Shown here: positions 51,158 to 62,899 of the stretch, in pieces
How the letters are laid out: each line of letters begins with the position of its first letter
Numbering within the stretch: the first letter of the stretch is position 1
Assembly (NCBI GenBank): GCA_930367205.1
Contig: OV884009.1
Location: forward strand, 89,487,189 to 89,551,188
Direction of reading: 5' to 3'
Length of the DNA stretch: 64,000 nucleotides
DNA from: Acanthosoma haemorrhoidale
Taxonomy: Eukaryota; Arthropoda; Insecta; Hemiptera; Acanthosomatidae
Made by a program: the position numbers and the translations under genes
Notes under the pieces: model-generated
The model's input: the letters and a program-made list of their open reading frames with translations, nothing else
The model's database searches: none
What the model was told of the DNA's origin: nothing

Positions 51158-51468
51158 TTACGTAATTATTATTATTTTGTTTGAAGATCATTTTTGAAAT
51201 GATCTCATACTATAAATACATGGTATATTAATGCTTTGAGTTCTTTGAAATCAAGTTACGTAATTATTATCATTTTGTTTAAAGATAATTTTTGAAATGA
51301 TCACATACAATAAATACATGTTATATTAATGCTTTGAGTTCTTTGAACTCCAGTTACGTAATTATTATCATTTTGTTTAAAGATAATTTTTGAAATGATC
51401 ACATACAATAAATACATGTTATATTAATGCTTTGAGTTCTTTGAACTCCAGTTACGTAATTATTAGAG
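51158..51468. repeat. 98-bp tandem repeat, three copies plus a stub
   Basis: TTACGTAATTATTA begins each unit at 51158, 51256, 51354 and 51452, giving exactly 98 bp three times. Units 2 and 3 are nearly identical; unit 1 differs at several positions (for example GATCTCATACTATAAATACATGG). Each unit carries the palindrome-like TTTTTGAAATGATC word. Confidence 0.95.
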
Positions 51469-51739
51469 CTCCTTAACGTAATGTTAGATAAGAATCGTGC
51501 ACGTTTCGTTTAAAGCAAGTTTGAGAGATACTGTGCAAATGCTACAATTGTCAGACACCAGTACTTCAAGAAGAGCAAGTGGAGTTGATGCTTTAATTTT
51601 CCAACACAGTGTCTATGAACTTAGGACATGAGTCCCTAATCATTGAACCTATTATTCGGTAAGAAAACAATTATGCTGATCAAGGATTGAAAATAGTAAA
51701 TAAGAAAAGAGAAAAATTCATCGGTCAACAGACGTGAAA

Positions 51740-52760
51740 AATCCAAGAGAAGATTGGTGAGCGTTGAGGGCTTACAGTTACGAATGTGAATGCACCACCC
51801 TCGGAATGCAAGTGAAAGGTTTTAGGAATATCGTTTTCGAACAAGAATCGCATATAATGATACCCGAGTTGCTATCTATCTGTCAAGGAGACGCACTTAG
51901 CATGCTACTCTTTATTATTCTTTTAGATGAGGTTTATTATGTCAAAGAATTAGAAAATACTTTATGTTTTTTTTTTCAAAACCTCTTTATTATTTATAAT
52001 GTACAAAAAATTATTGGATTACAATTAGCTCCTCGTACTCCATTCGCAGATGCATTCTATGATACATTTCAATTTGTAGTAAAAAAGTTTACAACACTGG
52101 GTGATGAGGCTCACCTTCTGCTTATAACCGTGAAAACACTAAAAAACTAAAACCTAAACCTAGAACCTAAGACTAGAGCGTTTCTGCCGCGACGGCGTCC
52201 TGCCATCGATGGGGGAACGGAGCGGGGGTTATCGTGTTAAACACCGGGTTTGTCAAGTATTGCAGGGAGTCAAAACTAAATACTTTATGGATGATGTGCT
52301 CGGTACACATAAGGTGTCTTTGCAGATGGTTTTGTAATGCCTGGTAACTGCAATGAATGAAGAGCTTCAGAACAATTTCCTTAGTTTAAAAAGAAAATGA
52401 TTGAAGAAAAATATGTTAAAACACGAAGGGAAATCAAAAGATAAGCTCATCTGCAGGGAAGAACATCATTATTTACCGAGAGTCAACAATGCAAATGTAG
52501 AAAAAGTTTAAAGCTTTCAGTACTCAGGGGAAAAGAAATATAAAAATGACGTTATACTTCTATTCAACCTTGTGGAAGTGAGTCTGAGGCCTTAGGTAAG
52601 AAGCAGGAAGCATATTGCATGCGCAAGAAATGCGATTTCTCCGGAGATATGGTGGTAAAACGAGGCGTTATAGGGCACAAAACCAGACGACCGAAATAGC
52701 ACAGAATGAAGCCTTTTCTGTTAGCAATAAAACCGTACCAGATGATGCGGCTTGGCTATA
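51740..52760 (+). mobile_element. decayed LINE, reverse-transcriptase and C-terminal pieces
   Basis: The open frame 51764-52150 contains ICQGDALSMLLFIILLDEVY, the RT motif B block ('RQGDaLSplLFnivLe'), followed by a 'LAPRTPFADAFYD'-like stretch where motif C should be. Near 52619-52670, MRKKCDFSGD in one frame and AQEMRFLRRYGGKTRRYR in the next match the C-terminal block of RTE-like LINEs. The rest is scrambled. Confidence 0.6.
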
Positions 52761-52769
52761 GCCGCAATC

Positions 52770-53885
52770 TTGGAAACGGAACCGGCTACTCAACACCCCC
52801 ATCCTTTTAAAGATTTAGCCGATATAGAGGGTTTTATTGGAAACACATGAACATATATTGACTAGTTGGATTGATTTTAGAGAAAACGTTTTGTAACCAT
52901 CCTCAGCTCTGGAACAAACTGAGCAATGAAGTGTTTTATTATTACAATTATAGACACCAATTAATCCTCTTTAAAAAAAAACGGCATAGTTACATGAAAA
53001 AGACTATGGAGTCTACAAGGAAGTTCATGATTAAATAGACTACCCGTGGTTTTCTAGCATGGGGAGGATGAGCTGTTAATTTGCATGCATTAATTTTGAA
53101 GGATTTGCATCTACTCGAGGAGGATGCCTACATTCCTCGATAATTATGCTGCACCCCTACGCAACCGATGCCGACTCAGCGATCTATTTTTAATTTTAAA
53201 CTTGTTCCCTGTTCCCATAACCAACGAAGACCATTCAGTGCAAAATTTCAATTATCTATGCCTAACAGGGGACTCACGAAGACCATCGCATATTTTTTTG
53301 TGTGATTAAGGGTCATTTCTTCCAGTTATTATTTTAATTGAGTATACCATTATATAGAGTTCTTGTTTCATTGCATCATCATACCATTCATTCCAAATCC
53401 TTTCTGGCTTACACTTTTCTATGAATTCTAGGAAACTGTGTCAACAACTTTTTAGTTATTTTAGTAGAGCAGTCTCAGCGCGTAATGAAGAAAACCGAAT
53501 CCAGGTTTAAAAGGATCAACGACATTTCTTTGTGCCAGAAAGTTTACAGAGTAAGAATAAGATTAGGTGATAACTCGATTGAGTGGATAGAATTTGGATA
53601 GTAAGATATGAAAAAGTGACAGGTACTTTAATATAATTAACAGCAATTTCTTCATGATCTAAAATATTTCTCTTCATATAATACATAAGGTTCGGTTGGG
53701 AAGCAGGTTGTCGAGAAAATTAATTATATAAGGAATTAGAACCTATAAAAGAGGGAAGCGGTTTATATTTTGATTTTCCGATAACGAGTTTTCAAAGGAC
53801 CACTAATCATATTGGCCAAAAAAATACGGTATTCAAAGTGACAGTACATCACAGTATTTTGTCACTGAAATCTGGTCATGGTCAG
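52770..53885. other. intergenic, probably element debris
   Basis: Near 52910 a plus-strand frame reads LWNKLSNEVFYYYNYRHQLI, reminiscent of LINE C-termini. Nothing else supported. Confidence 0.3.
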
Positions 53886-53889
53886 TTTT

Positions 53890-54115
53890 CTCCCCGCATG
53901 TCCTGAGCGTCTGTGGCTCTCGCGCCCTCCTTCAGATTTTGCTGCCCTTACGTTACGGTGAATGGCTGCAGGTGTAGTTTGGAGGATCTTCCCATCCTTG
54001 CCTCCTTCATAGCCGGGAAGGTGACAATTGCGGGTGAATTGGAGGATCCCTGGGCTATCCTTATATGTCTATATTGTATGAGTGTGTATTGTAAATATCG
54101 TATGAATTAGCGAGT
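53890..54115 (+). repeat. dispersed repeat, related to 55090-55280
   Basis: Both segments share CTGGGCT, TGTATGA(A/G)TG, TTGTAAATATGGTATGAAT-like words and a final TATCACAATTA, in the same order and orientation, after a GC-rich lead. Likely 3' ends of two copies of one retroelement. Confidence 0.55.
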
Positions 54116-54359
54116 AAATGTAAAGTTAGTATCAGTGAGATCGTTATCACAATTATCTATCGCCCTTTTAGAGCAGATATTTTCAATAAAGATTTATAAA
54201 AATGAAATCTACTTATATAAGGTTAATTTCGCTCTACACATTTTGTACTTCTTCGTTGAAATTCTGTTATTGGGCAGATTAGCAGAACGAGGGAAGGTTA
54301 CCACGGGAAATAAAAAGAGGGCAAATCTGATGTGTGGTGTCGGGAAAGGCTGATGTTGG

Positions 54360-54870
54360 CAGTAATGTCTGTTGACAGGACACTCCAGCTAAGGCTGCTG
54401 AGGGGAGGAGAAATGAAAGGCAAGACAAGCTATTTAGAGGAATCCGGATAAAGACCAGCTGTTAAATATGTGAAACAGAGAACATCCATTATAAAAATTA
54501 ATGGGAGTTGCGAATAACTGCAGAACAAAAATGATAACGGTACTTTTTGCTAGCACGCTTGAGGCAGTTTTTAGCACTTTTGATCAATTGTTAAAATACT
54601 ATTAACGGAAACCATTTAGTCCTGGGTTCGGCTCGAATCATGACTGTACCACTATTTTTATCTACAATTAGTATATCTACCTACACATTACTCAAAAAAT
54701 AGTTAAAACCAGGACACAGAGGCGTCATTATGGCACGTAAATTACTACCATATACGTAAAACATGGTTTAACGACACAACCATGCTTTATGTAGATTCAT
54801 TAATTGTTAAATTTCTATTCGTCGGATATCAAATTTAAGATATTGACTCAGGGCGTTGACCGTAACCATA
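54360..54870. other. intergenic, nothing recognised
   Basis: No supported feature. Confidence 0.35.
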
Positions 54871-54872
54871 TA

Positions 54873-54977
54873 GTTTCCGACCTAACAAAGCTGTTATTTT
54901 AGCTTTTATTTCACTAGCTTTTATTTATTTTATTATCATCTTCATGTTCAGGTCGGAAACTTTTCAGACCACCTGTG
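54873..54977. mobile_element. hairpin MITE, copy 2 (left tip lost)
   Basis: Starts GTTTCCGACCTAACAAAGCT, lacking the outer 'GGTGGTCTGAAAA', and ends GGTCGGAAACTTTTCAGACC ACCTGTG before TA (54978-54979). Its centre has a longer form with an extra 'ATTTTAGCTTTTATTTC' compared with copy 1. Confidence 0.88.
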
Positions 54978-55089
54978 TATATCTTTGTCTTTAGAATTAA
55001 AATTACAAAAATTCATGAAAACTGCCATTAATATCGCGTTCACAATATTAGCTTGACCCATGATTTTTTTTTAGGAGCCTAGTATTTTA

Positions 55090-55280
55090 CCCAGTGACGC
55101 GGCTGACGGAGGAGCGTGGGGGACTCCCCAAGACTCCGCTTCTCCTTTCGCATCCGATGGACGTGACAACCATGTGGACTTGGGAGGTCTCTGGGCTGTT
55201 TGTAAATACTGTATGAATGAGCAAGTGAATGAAAATTGTAAATATGGTATGAATGAGATTATTTATCACAATTACTTATT
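55090..55280 (+). repeat. dispersed repeat, related to 53890-54115
   Basis: See the partner entry; this copy reads GGTCTCTGGGCTGTTTGTAA and ends TTATCACAATTACTT. Confidence 0.55.
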
Positions 55281-55909
55281 AATAAAAAAATATTTTACAT
55301 GTTACTTGATGCCCTAATGACGTGAAAAATAAAACCAATCCCATGAAAAATAATGAGGGACATTAATCATTTAATTAGTAATAGAAAGTTAAATATTTTA
55401 GTAGAGAATCACTATAAAGATCTCGATGTCCTTATTAGTAATATGTATCATATGTTAGGACTTCAGTGGAATATAATTACAATAACCATTAAAACAGTTT
55501 TCTTAACTGTAACGAAACCTTTAATTGACCTGATTTTTTTTATCAACGTTTCACACCCACGTGTAAACCCATTCATGGCAGAAATGTGGGATATCAAAAG
55601 ATGGCACCAACTATTTATTTGGTGAATATGATTCATGTGGCGAAAGACGAAGGATGTGTGATGTTTTCTGAAAATCAACAGGCACCTCAAGAATTCAAGC
55701 TCCCCAACCCTTCTTTTTTTTACTAATTTCTTCAAGTTTTCTAGGTTTATTTCTCAGTCCTTTTCTTTCTCTGTTACAATAGGTACCCATGTAGGATTAA
55801 TATAGTTTTGAGTAGAATTATAGTGTCTAATAAGAGTAAAACTTTAGTGCTGTAGAGTGTGAAAGTGTGTCTATAGGTTCCTTCTAGAACTCTTCACCCC
55901 GTTTGTTGC

Positions 55910-56690
55910 CCTTCTTCTAGTGAAATGAGCAAGCAATATGAAAATGACATTGAGGCAAGCGTGTTAAACAGCGATTGGCAAGAACTGCTTCTGTTAACGG
56001 ACCTAAACGTATCAAACCAGTGTGATTGATCTGTGGGTGGAAAATTTTAATGCCTAAAAAATGCAATTTGGAGAGGCAATCAGGAAGTATCATTCTGACT
56101 TCCCAGTCGGATCTCACTGAAAAATAAAATTGTCATACGAGCAGAAATTATTATTCAAAAAACAAAGTAATGAGCTTTCTTCAATGGTAAAAGCTTTCAA
56201 TGAAATCTCTTTAGTACTAGCACAATATATGAAACCATAGGAGATGGAAAGCAAGCCTTGCTTAAAAATATTTGCAAAAAAGACAAACGATCTCAAAATA
56301 TCTCTTAAACGAAATAGTTCTGTCTCAGAATACGACCGATTGACGAGATGGCTGAATATGTGATGTAGATAATTTCTAAACCTTTGAGTTCCAAATATTT
56401 TTCTTTCGCTTTGGATGAAAGTTGCGTCAGCAAATCATCTGCTCATATGTTCGTATCAAGAATCTTGGAACAACTCCTTCACCTCCAACGACTACAGAAG
56501 ATGTGCTAAAATCGCTATTGAAGGAAAAAACTAAACTGGACTGGCAAAAATTATCTGCATTATAGAGCATCTGCTCTGATGGAGATCCAGTAAAAACAAA
56601 GGCTGTTGACTCCTATATAGAAAAATTAAATTGAACTCGAGTAAGTGTCCTCTACAGACCCAAAAGGATTTTTCCTGTTAATACGATAGT
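55910..56690 (+). mobile_element. hAT-like transposase relic (ZBED/SCAND3 type)
   Basis: Plus-strand blocks in broken frames: SSSEMSKQYENDIEASVLNS (about 55913), LICGWKILMPKKCNLERQ (about 56027; BED-like C..C region), a stretch like 'SLVLAQYMKP..GESLLKPCLK' (about 56212), and SKYFSFALDES (about 56390; the 'F.lqlDEStD' block of hAT transposases) with HMFVSR. The order matches the cellular/transposon hAT family. Many stops; inactive. Confidence 0.6.
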
Positions 56691-56699
56691 TTAAGATAT

Positions 56700-57150
56700 G
56701 ACTTAATATAAACAAACATTTACTATTCCTAAGTAAACTAAATTCATCAATAGCAATCTTGGATATTCTCACCTGAACAATTTAATATTACGGTAGAAAT
56801 AAAAAAGATAATAACATCTCTGACAAGATAAATTTCGAAATGAAAATTAAATTCCTTCAACAAGTCTCTGTAGATATAAAATTCTTACTACTACGTTGAT
56901 ATAAAAATTTAAATGTTTACAAATCCCACTAAAATCAAATGTAAAGGAAAGGTATTCATCATCCATTCGGTACGAGTGACTTATGTTTGCGAGGGTGTTG
57001 AGGCAAATGATCCCAGAGAGCAGCACCGGACGGACGAACTTACAAGTGAAAAAAAAGTTACACTCTCCTCTCAAAACTGAACTTACATACATTTTAATTT
57101 CTATTATATTATAAATAATTTATTGGTGGCATGTTCCACATATAACAAAT
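56700..57150. other. intergenic, nothing recognised
   Basis: AT-rich, with no supported feature. Confidence 0.35.
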
Positions 57151-57156
57151 GCTCTA

Positions 57157-57261
57157 CACAGGGGTCTGAAAAGTTTCCAACCTAAACATGAAGATGATAA
57201 TAAAATAAATAAAAGCTAAAATAAAAGCTTTGTTAGGTCGGAAACTTTTCAGACCACCTCG
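57157..57261. mobile_element. hairpin MITE, copy 3 (inverted)
   Basis: Flanked by TA (57155-57156 and 57262-57263). In reverse complement it reads GAGGTGGTCTGAAAAGTTTC and has the same longer centre as copy 2 (AGCTTTTATTTTAGCTTTTA). It ends in the CACAG/CTGTG end that also closes copies 1 and 2, so the two tips of this family differ from each other. Confidence 0.9.
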
Positions 57262-57269
57262 TACCTATT

Positions 57270-58555
57270 GCTTACTTTTACTCTTGTCAATAACATTCTT
57301 AAAGCCTTTTATGAATGAAATTAGAAAAAAATTGATGAAAACCTAACATGTGCCTTTCATGGAACTGAGCCGATATTCACTAATAGGCCAGAGTTAGATA
57401 TACGTCTGTCAACATTAGCTCACTTTTCAGATTAGTATTATTTTCTTGGTTTTTTAAAACCACTGTTAGGCCCGAGTATTTATTTAATTTTAGATTTTTA
57501 ATTTCTAATTAATTGGTCAAATATATTAATATTATATTTTTTACTCGACTTTCCAGTTGTGAATTATTTGTTAAAAGAGAAATACAAAGAAAAAATGTTT
57601 TTATTTCTTTCCACATATTTATTAAAAAATGTTATTTTTGTTTCGTTTCCTTGTGTATGTATAAGAAATGTAAGTAGTTGTGCTAAGTATAGATCTATTA
57701 GCTATGTCTTGGGGAAAATTTCATTTAAATCTATGAGGTTTTGATTATTTTCATAGAATTAAATATATTTTTGTTGCATAATCAATGAAAATTTAGATGT
57801 GTACAAATTAATGTTAACAGTCGAGTTTAATTTATTTAAAATATATTCTTTGCAAACAAAACTAATGACGATACGAGACTCTCTGAGGCCCCGTAATCCG
57901 AATGACAACACCCTACATCCTTTAAAGACCATTAAAGGACGCAGCACGGCTGGATAAGTCTTTCGGATAGGCAGCCTGGGTCCAGATTTCTCCTGGGCAA
58001 GATGGACGTCAGTTCTCAGATTGGCAGTGCCCTCACTTATCGACGGTTTTACAACGTCGATTCACACCGGCCTATTGTTTACGTTGAGCACTGCTGGCTT
58101 CTTGACATCCGATTCGGAAGAAAACTTGTTTTTCGCATAAGGACCATGGACTCACGGTAACCTCGTTGGACATAGCTTTACCTAACAACAAGAGGATTTT
58201 GTTATTTGTATATCTTTGCGTCATTTAGCGATTGATCATGATATCACTATATCACTAAACTATTTTGTAATTAATTTAAGTAGGTATAATTGTTTATTTT
58301 GGTTTTGTTATTCTTTCAAAGGTCGGCTTTTCTTTGATTTTTTTCATTTTTCTTTTAGCAAATGTTATTTTATTTATTATGATCTGTTATCTATTATTAT
58401 TAGTTTAAACGTCTTTCTCATTATTCAAATTAAAATTTTATCATTTTTCTTTCTTTCCTTTTCTCCTACTTTATATTTGTTTTAATTTTCGGGATAACAA
58501 TTTAAAAATTTAGTTAAAAAAAGTTAAAATTTTAGGTTTTGTTTACAATTAGAGG
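57270..58555. other. intergenic, one short unrecognised patch
   Basis: A GC-richer patch at 57880-58160 has an ATG at 58003 opening MDVSSQIGSALTYRRFYNVD for about 50 codons. I recognise no family. The rest is AT-rich. Confidence 0.3.
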
Positions 58556-58559
58556 TTTC

Positions 58560-59170
58560 CCTCCCTTTCTTATGTTCCCTTTTTCTCGTCCTTAATTATG
58601 ACCACTACCCACCTTAGTTGGGGAACCGGTACTCCTCTGGGGAAGAGATCTGCTTTCTTTCGATTGTGAAACACTCCTCTCCCCAACAACTAGGATCCTA
58701 TATATTTTACCAATGGTGGTGTACTAAGTGTGGTAAACTAGCACCTCCTTGGAAGAAACCTCTTCCTCGCGGACGACGGTTGCGTGGCCCTACAAACTTT
58801 ACCTAGTAGCGTCTCCCACGGCGATGCAGTCTGCCTCTCTCCGGTTCACACTCGCCTTTGGGATCCGGACGGATTTCGCCTACCCTTAGATACCGAGTGT
58901 GAATTCGGGGTCATTCCCAGACCACATAAACTACCTATAGTACCTACCCTGTTCCTTTTTTCCTGAACATAGTGCTTTGTCGGGGCACACCTTCTAAGAT
59001 CTTATGGAGTCAGATCAAAACGAATAAAGCTGCGCACCGACTAGGCTGCCAGCAAAGGTCAAAGACCACAGGTCCACCCATTTTATCTCTTTCTCGACGC
59101 TCACCGGACTTACAACCCCTTGGGGACACACAATTCCCGACAAAATGGTTATTCAATTTGATGTCCTGGC
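58560..59170 (+). repeat. LTR-like segment, copy 2
   Basis: The words CTGAACATAGTGCTTTGTCG (58964) and ATGGAGTCAGATC (59003) correspond to 48364-48414 in the same order, 20-30 bp apart. The upstream halves of the two segments are otherwise hard to align, so they are relatives rather than a matched LTR pair. Composition is GC-rich relative to the flanks. Confidence 0.45.
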
Positions 59171-59319
59171 GATGTTAAAAATAAAATCAACCAAGCAAAA
59201 AAAAATTTAACGTCATTTAACAGTTTAATTATAAATTAAAAATAGCTGAGTATGTATCGTGTCAATTCAATTGAACTTATTACTGTCAGATTTAAATACA
59301 TTTATGACTATTGAATTTT

Positions 59320-59625
59320 GTCAATTAAAACAGCTAAATTGGAACGCTCATAGTATCACCAGTCAAAGGAATCAATTCAAACTGTTCTGAGAGGCTAATA
59401 ATATTGATATTGCATGTATATCTGAAACTCTCTTGTCAGAAATTAATAAATTTAGTATATCTGGGTACAAAACCTTAAGCAACGATAGAAAAATTTTAAC
59501 ATCTTCTGGTGGTGTATCAATAATAATAAAAAATAATGTCAAGTTTGAGCAGCATATTATAATTGCAAATGTAAAGAATCTTGAAGCAGAATCCATAAAC
59601 ATTGTTATATGTTCAGCCCCCGACA
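59320..59625 (+). mobile_element. LINE endonuclease N-terminus (Jockey-like)
   Basis: Plus strand reads LKQLNWNAHSITSQRNQFKL, one stop, then NNIDIACISETLLSEINKFS and SISGYKTLSNDRKI. This is the start of an APE-type endonuclease ('WNa.si..k..el..fl....iDi..isET.l'). The Glu of the SET motif, a catalytic residue, is kept. The piece ends at about 59625 without the rest of the domain. Confidence 0.78.
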
Positions 59626-59629
59626 TTGG

Positions 59630-61075
59630 AAATGCTGTGTAAATCTATAAGTAATGTTAAAAGACGGAGATTGTAAAATTGGGGCAAAGGACGACTGTCA
59701 GCATGTCATAAATCACTGTTTTGGGTGTGGGCTGATTTTCCCGATTGCAGGCAAGGGTTTACAAACTGTTGCGGAGTGTCGTTTAAGGGCTGGAGAATTT
59801 AACAGTTTACAACTCTTCATTTTTTTTCCTGTCAGGAAGTAAGTAGCCAGAAACGATATGGTACTCAGCGGCTAGGTTGGCCCGATATAGCGTGCGTAAT
59901 TCGCAAGAAGGTGTGAAAAGGCACACGGACACAAAGGCCCATAAAGAAATAAACCATCTGTTGAAGAGAGATGGACTCTGTCCAGAACGAGAGGATGAAT
60001 ACTTCGGGACGAGACAGCGAAGGGAGGACTTCCTTAGCTGCTGTGCTTTGCTGAGGACGGGTCTCGGGCCAGCATATCCGATAATGCTGGCGGGGGTCTC
60101 TAAGACGCTGAAGTTTTTACTTGAACTCACATCTCGAAACCATCGATGTATTTTAGTAAGAGATAGGTTTTATAGTTCTGCTAGTAAGATATCTATAATC
60201 TTTCTATCATTTAAATTCGATCAAAGTACATAGTCTTTCAGTAAAACATTATTAATAAAATATAGTACATAAATTTCTATTTTAATATAAACGAATCCCT
60301 TCCATTTTGATCCCCTCGTTAATTTATTGAGGTACATTACTTTGGGTTTTGATTCCAATTGGGACAAGAGAAAATTATTTGAGTAAAGTATAATTTGAAG
60401 TATAAATTCACAGGAATGCAATACGCTCAAGATTTAATAGAGAAATCATATCGGTCAGTAGTTGAATAGTTCCCTATAATAAGCGGAATAATCCCTATAA
60501 TTCAAATATTCTAATTATTCAACTAGAGCGCAACGGCGTTGCGTTTGTGGGTGAGTCAGGAAAATATCTAAGCGGATATATCTATCCTTAGAAAAGATAC
60601 ATCCTTTATATATTGGAGTTTTATGTATTCGGATACAGCTGAATATCCAAGATTAGTTTATCGGTATGCGAGGAAGTATCCGTATATATTCAAAGAAAAA
60701 CCCGCAGTTCGCATACTAGCAACATACTACGTACAAACCTCCTAACAAAAAGATTTAGGAATCAGAAATAGCAAATTTGTTTCCATCTGATCGGTATGCA
60801 ATGGCTTAAGTAGATCTGAACAGCAAAATATTTTCTGGGGTTGCAGGAAGACGAATCAGACGAAGAAACGTATTGATTAATATTTGCTCAGCAGAAGCAA
60901 CATTCTTTAGAAGCGGAACCATCCCCGACATTTCATATATCATGCTAACAAAAAACTTCCAATAAGGTAACAATAAATTCCAGAACGGCACCAGCTTTAA
61001 ACTCCGATCAGATCCCGGTTTTAATTGATTTTTCAGTCAAAATGAAACCAATAGCCGTCAGCAAGACCGAACTAA
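59630..61075. other. sequence between LINE pieces, unrecognised
   Basis: 59654-60235 is GC-richer with overlapping open frames on both strands (for example RYSVRNSQEGVKRHTDTKAH on plus), none matching a family I know. It separates the endonuclease piece from the RT piece and may be a separate insertion. Confidence 0.35.
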
Positions 61076-61170
61076 TTCATCAATTAATCAGAAAGAACTA
61101 ATTCATGAATTACTTAAAAAATAGAAAATATATTTGTAAACACATAGTGTCTAATAATTCTATCGAGGAA

Positions 61171-61270
61171 GTGGAACTCGTTGAAGTGGGAGGTTAAAAG
61201 GGTCTTAGACGAATTCGAACCGACCAAATATCAGAACTACGTGGCAGCTCTTCATTCCAAAGCCCACTTG
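61171..61270 (+). repeat. 100-bp direct duplication within the LINE, copy 1
   Basis: GTGGAACTCGTTGAAGTGGG starts both this block and 61450-61549. I count two mismatches in 100 bp (CTTAGAC/CTAAGAC and GCCCACTTG/GACCACTTG). Copy 2 is in its expected place before the 'LWKTT' block; copy 1 is the extra one. Confidence 0.93.
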
Positions 61271-61449
61271 AGGAAACCGTGTACTAATTTTCGCAGCTGA
61301 TCACCAAAAGTGGGCAAGAGGGAACAATAAAACTTTCTTCTTTAGGAATAATGGACCCTCTACGAAAGAAATATGGGACAAAATAAAAGAAATAAAAATA
61401 AAGCAAGAAGATTGTTGATGAGGACCAGGAACCTTTTATATAAACGAAT

Positions 61450-61549
61450 GTGGAACTCGTTGAAGTGGGAGGTTAAAAGGGTCTAAGACGAATTCGAACC
61501 GACCAAATATCAGAACTACGTGGCAGCTCTTCATTCCAAAGACCACTTG
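61450..61549 (+). repeat. 100-bp direct duplication within the LINE, copy 2
   Basis: Partner of 61171-61270, offset 279 bp, encoding the DEFEPTKYQNYVAALHSKDH part of the element. Confidence 0.93.
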
Positions 61550-62899
61550 CTTTGGAAAACTACCAACTCATTGAATAAAAATAGTCACCAAATATCACAT
61601 ATGCAAATGGTTTATTGCTTACTAGCGACTAATAAAAAGCTGATGCTTTCACTGACTACTGCAAAACGTGTTTTTCCTACTTAAATGCATATGAAGATGG
61701 TACCGATTCACTAGAAAACGAAGTTGAAGAATATTTGGAGCTAACCTATGTTATCTGTCCACCTTCCAATGGAGTTTACTTCACCCAATGGATTACAGGA
61801 CCTTATAAAACTCCTGAAAATTATAAACGTTGTGGCCATGTCCTGCCATAGCTATCAAAAATCTACAAAGAAAGAGTATTATTTGCTTAACAAACTTGTT
61901 CAATTATTGCATGCCTTTTGGTAACTTTCCAAAAAAAATGGAAACAGAGTGAGATAATCGTATTACCGATTTTAGGCAGGTTGCTTAAATCAGTAGTAAA
62001 AAATCAGCTCTCCTCGTTTTTCGGCGCAAATAGTATCATTCCTGATTTCCAGTCTGGGTTTAAGTACAAGCCAGCACTCAACTTGAGACCAACTATCAAG
62101 ATTGATCGATTACATTGTACAGGGCTTCGTGATGAAACATACCATTGCCACCGTTTTTGACTTCCAGGAAGCGCTCGACTCCTTCTGTACAGGTTGTCGA
62201 TGTTCCTCTTGACCCATTTAAAAGTCTAACGTTCATTTTTCAAGAAAAAGAACCTTTTCAGTCAGAGTTAACAACAATTTCTATTTGACTGAATGTAGGT
62301 ACTCCACAGGGTTCTGTACTGTCACCACTTCTATTTAACTTTTATCTACATGATATTATCCATTCATCCGTAAAATCAATAGCTATGTTCGCTGATGACA
62401 CCACCACGTTTCACAAACACGAAGGCACATAGTCACAGAATGTGCTACAGACCAGCCTGGACGACCTGGAAGGGTACACAACCAAGTAGACAATTATTTT
62501 TAACCCAAAAAAATTTGTTGTGAAAATGTTCACCTTGCGCCACCCTTCAAATCCACCTGAGTGGACTCACAATGAAACCGTAACTTGAAGTGAAGCTGTA
62601 AGATACCTGGGTACATCTGGATCCCCGTTAAACATGGAAGAGTCAAATCAATATAAAACTCATCGATACACATTTTAGGATAGCTGTGTTATTTCCCATT
62701 ATGAACAGGAAATCGATTGTGAAGTATGGGGCTCTGCCAGCAACTCCATACTCAAAAGACTGCAAATTGTTCAAAATGAAATTCTAATGGTTGTTGTGAA
62801 TGCTCCCTCCCCGGTTCGTAAGTTCACCAAGACTTACATTGGGGTTCCATCTACAATGGAATTCTGTCCTACAAGACATCCTGCTGAATAAAATTGTAA

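Larger units (their letters stand above)
61080..62890 (+). mobile_element. Jockey-like LINE, reverse-transcriptase region, decayed
   Basis: In order: DEFEPTKYQNYVAALHSKDH (61495), then KNSHQIS, SIIPDFQSGFKYKPAL (62035), a motif A region (TVFDFQEALDSF in shifted frame, 62149), VGTPQGSVLSPLLFNFYLHD (62298; motif B), SVKSIAMFADDTTTFHKHEG (62369; motif C, F-A-D-D). Near the end SILKRLQIVQNEILMVVVNA (62751) and a degraded 'hrdlgvPt..e' tail lie at about 62835. Such enzymes copy the element RNA at a nicked target site. Numerous stops show it is dead. A 100-bp internal duplication (61171 and 61450) is present. Confidence 0.85.

Noticed and set aside
51158..51468. CRISPR-like array
   Set aside because: The 98-bp units are contiguous with no unique spacers, and the organism is a eukaryote.
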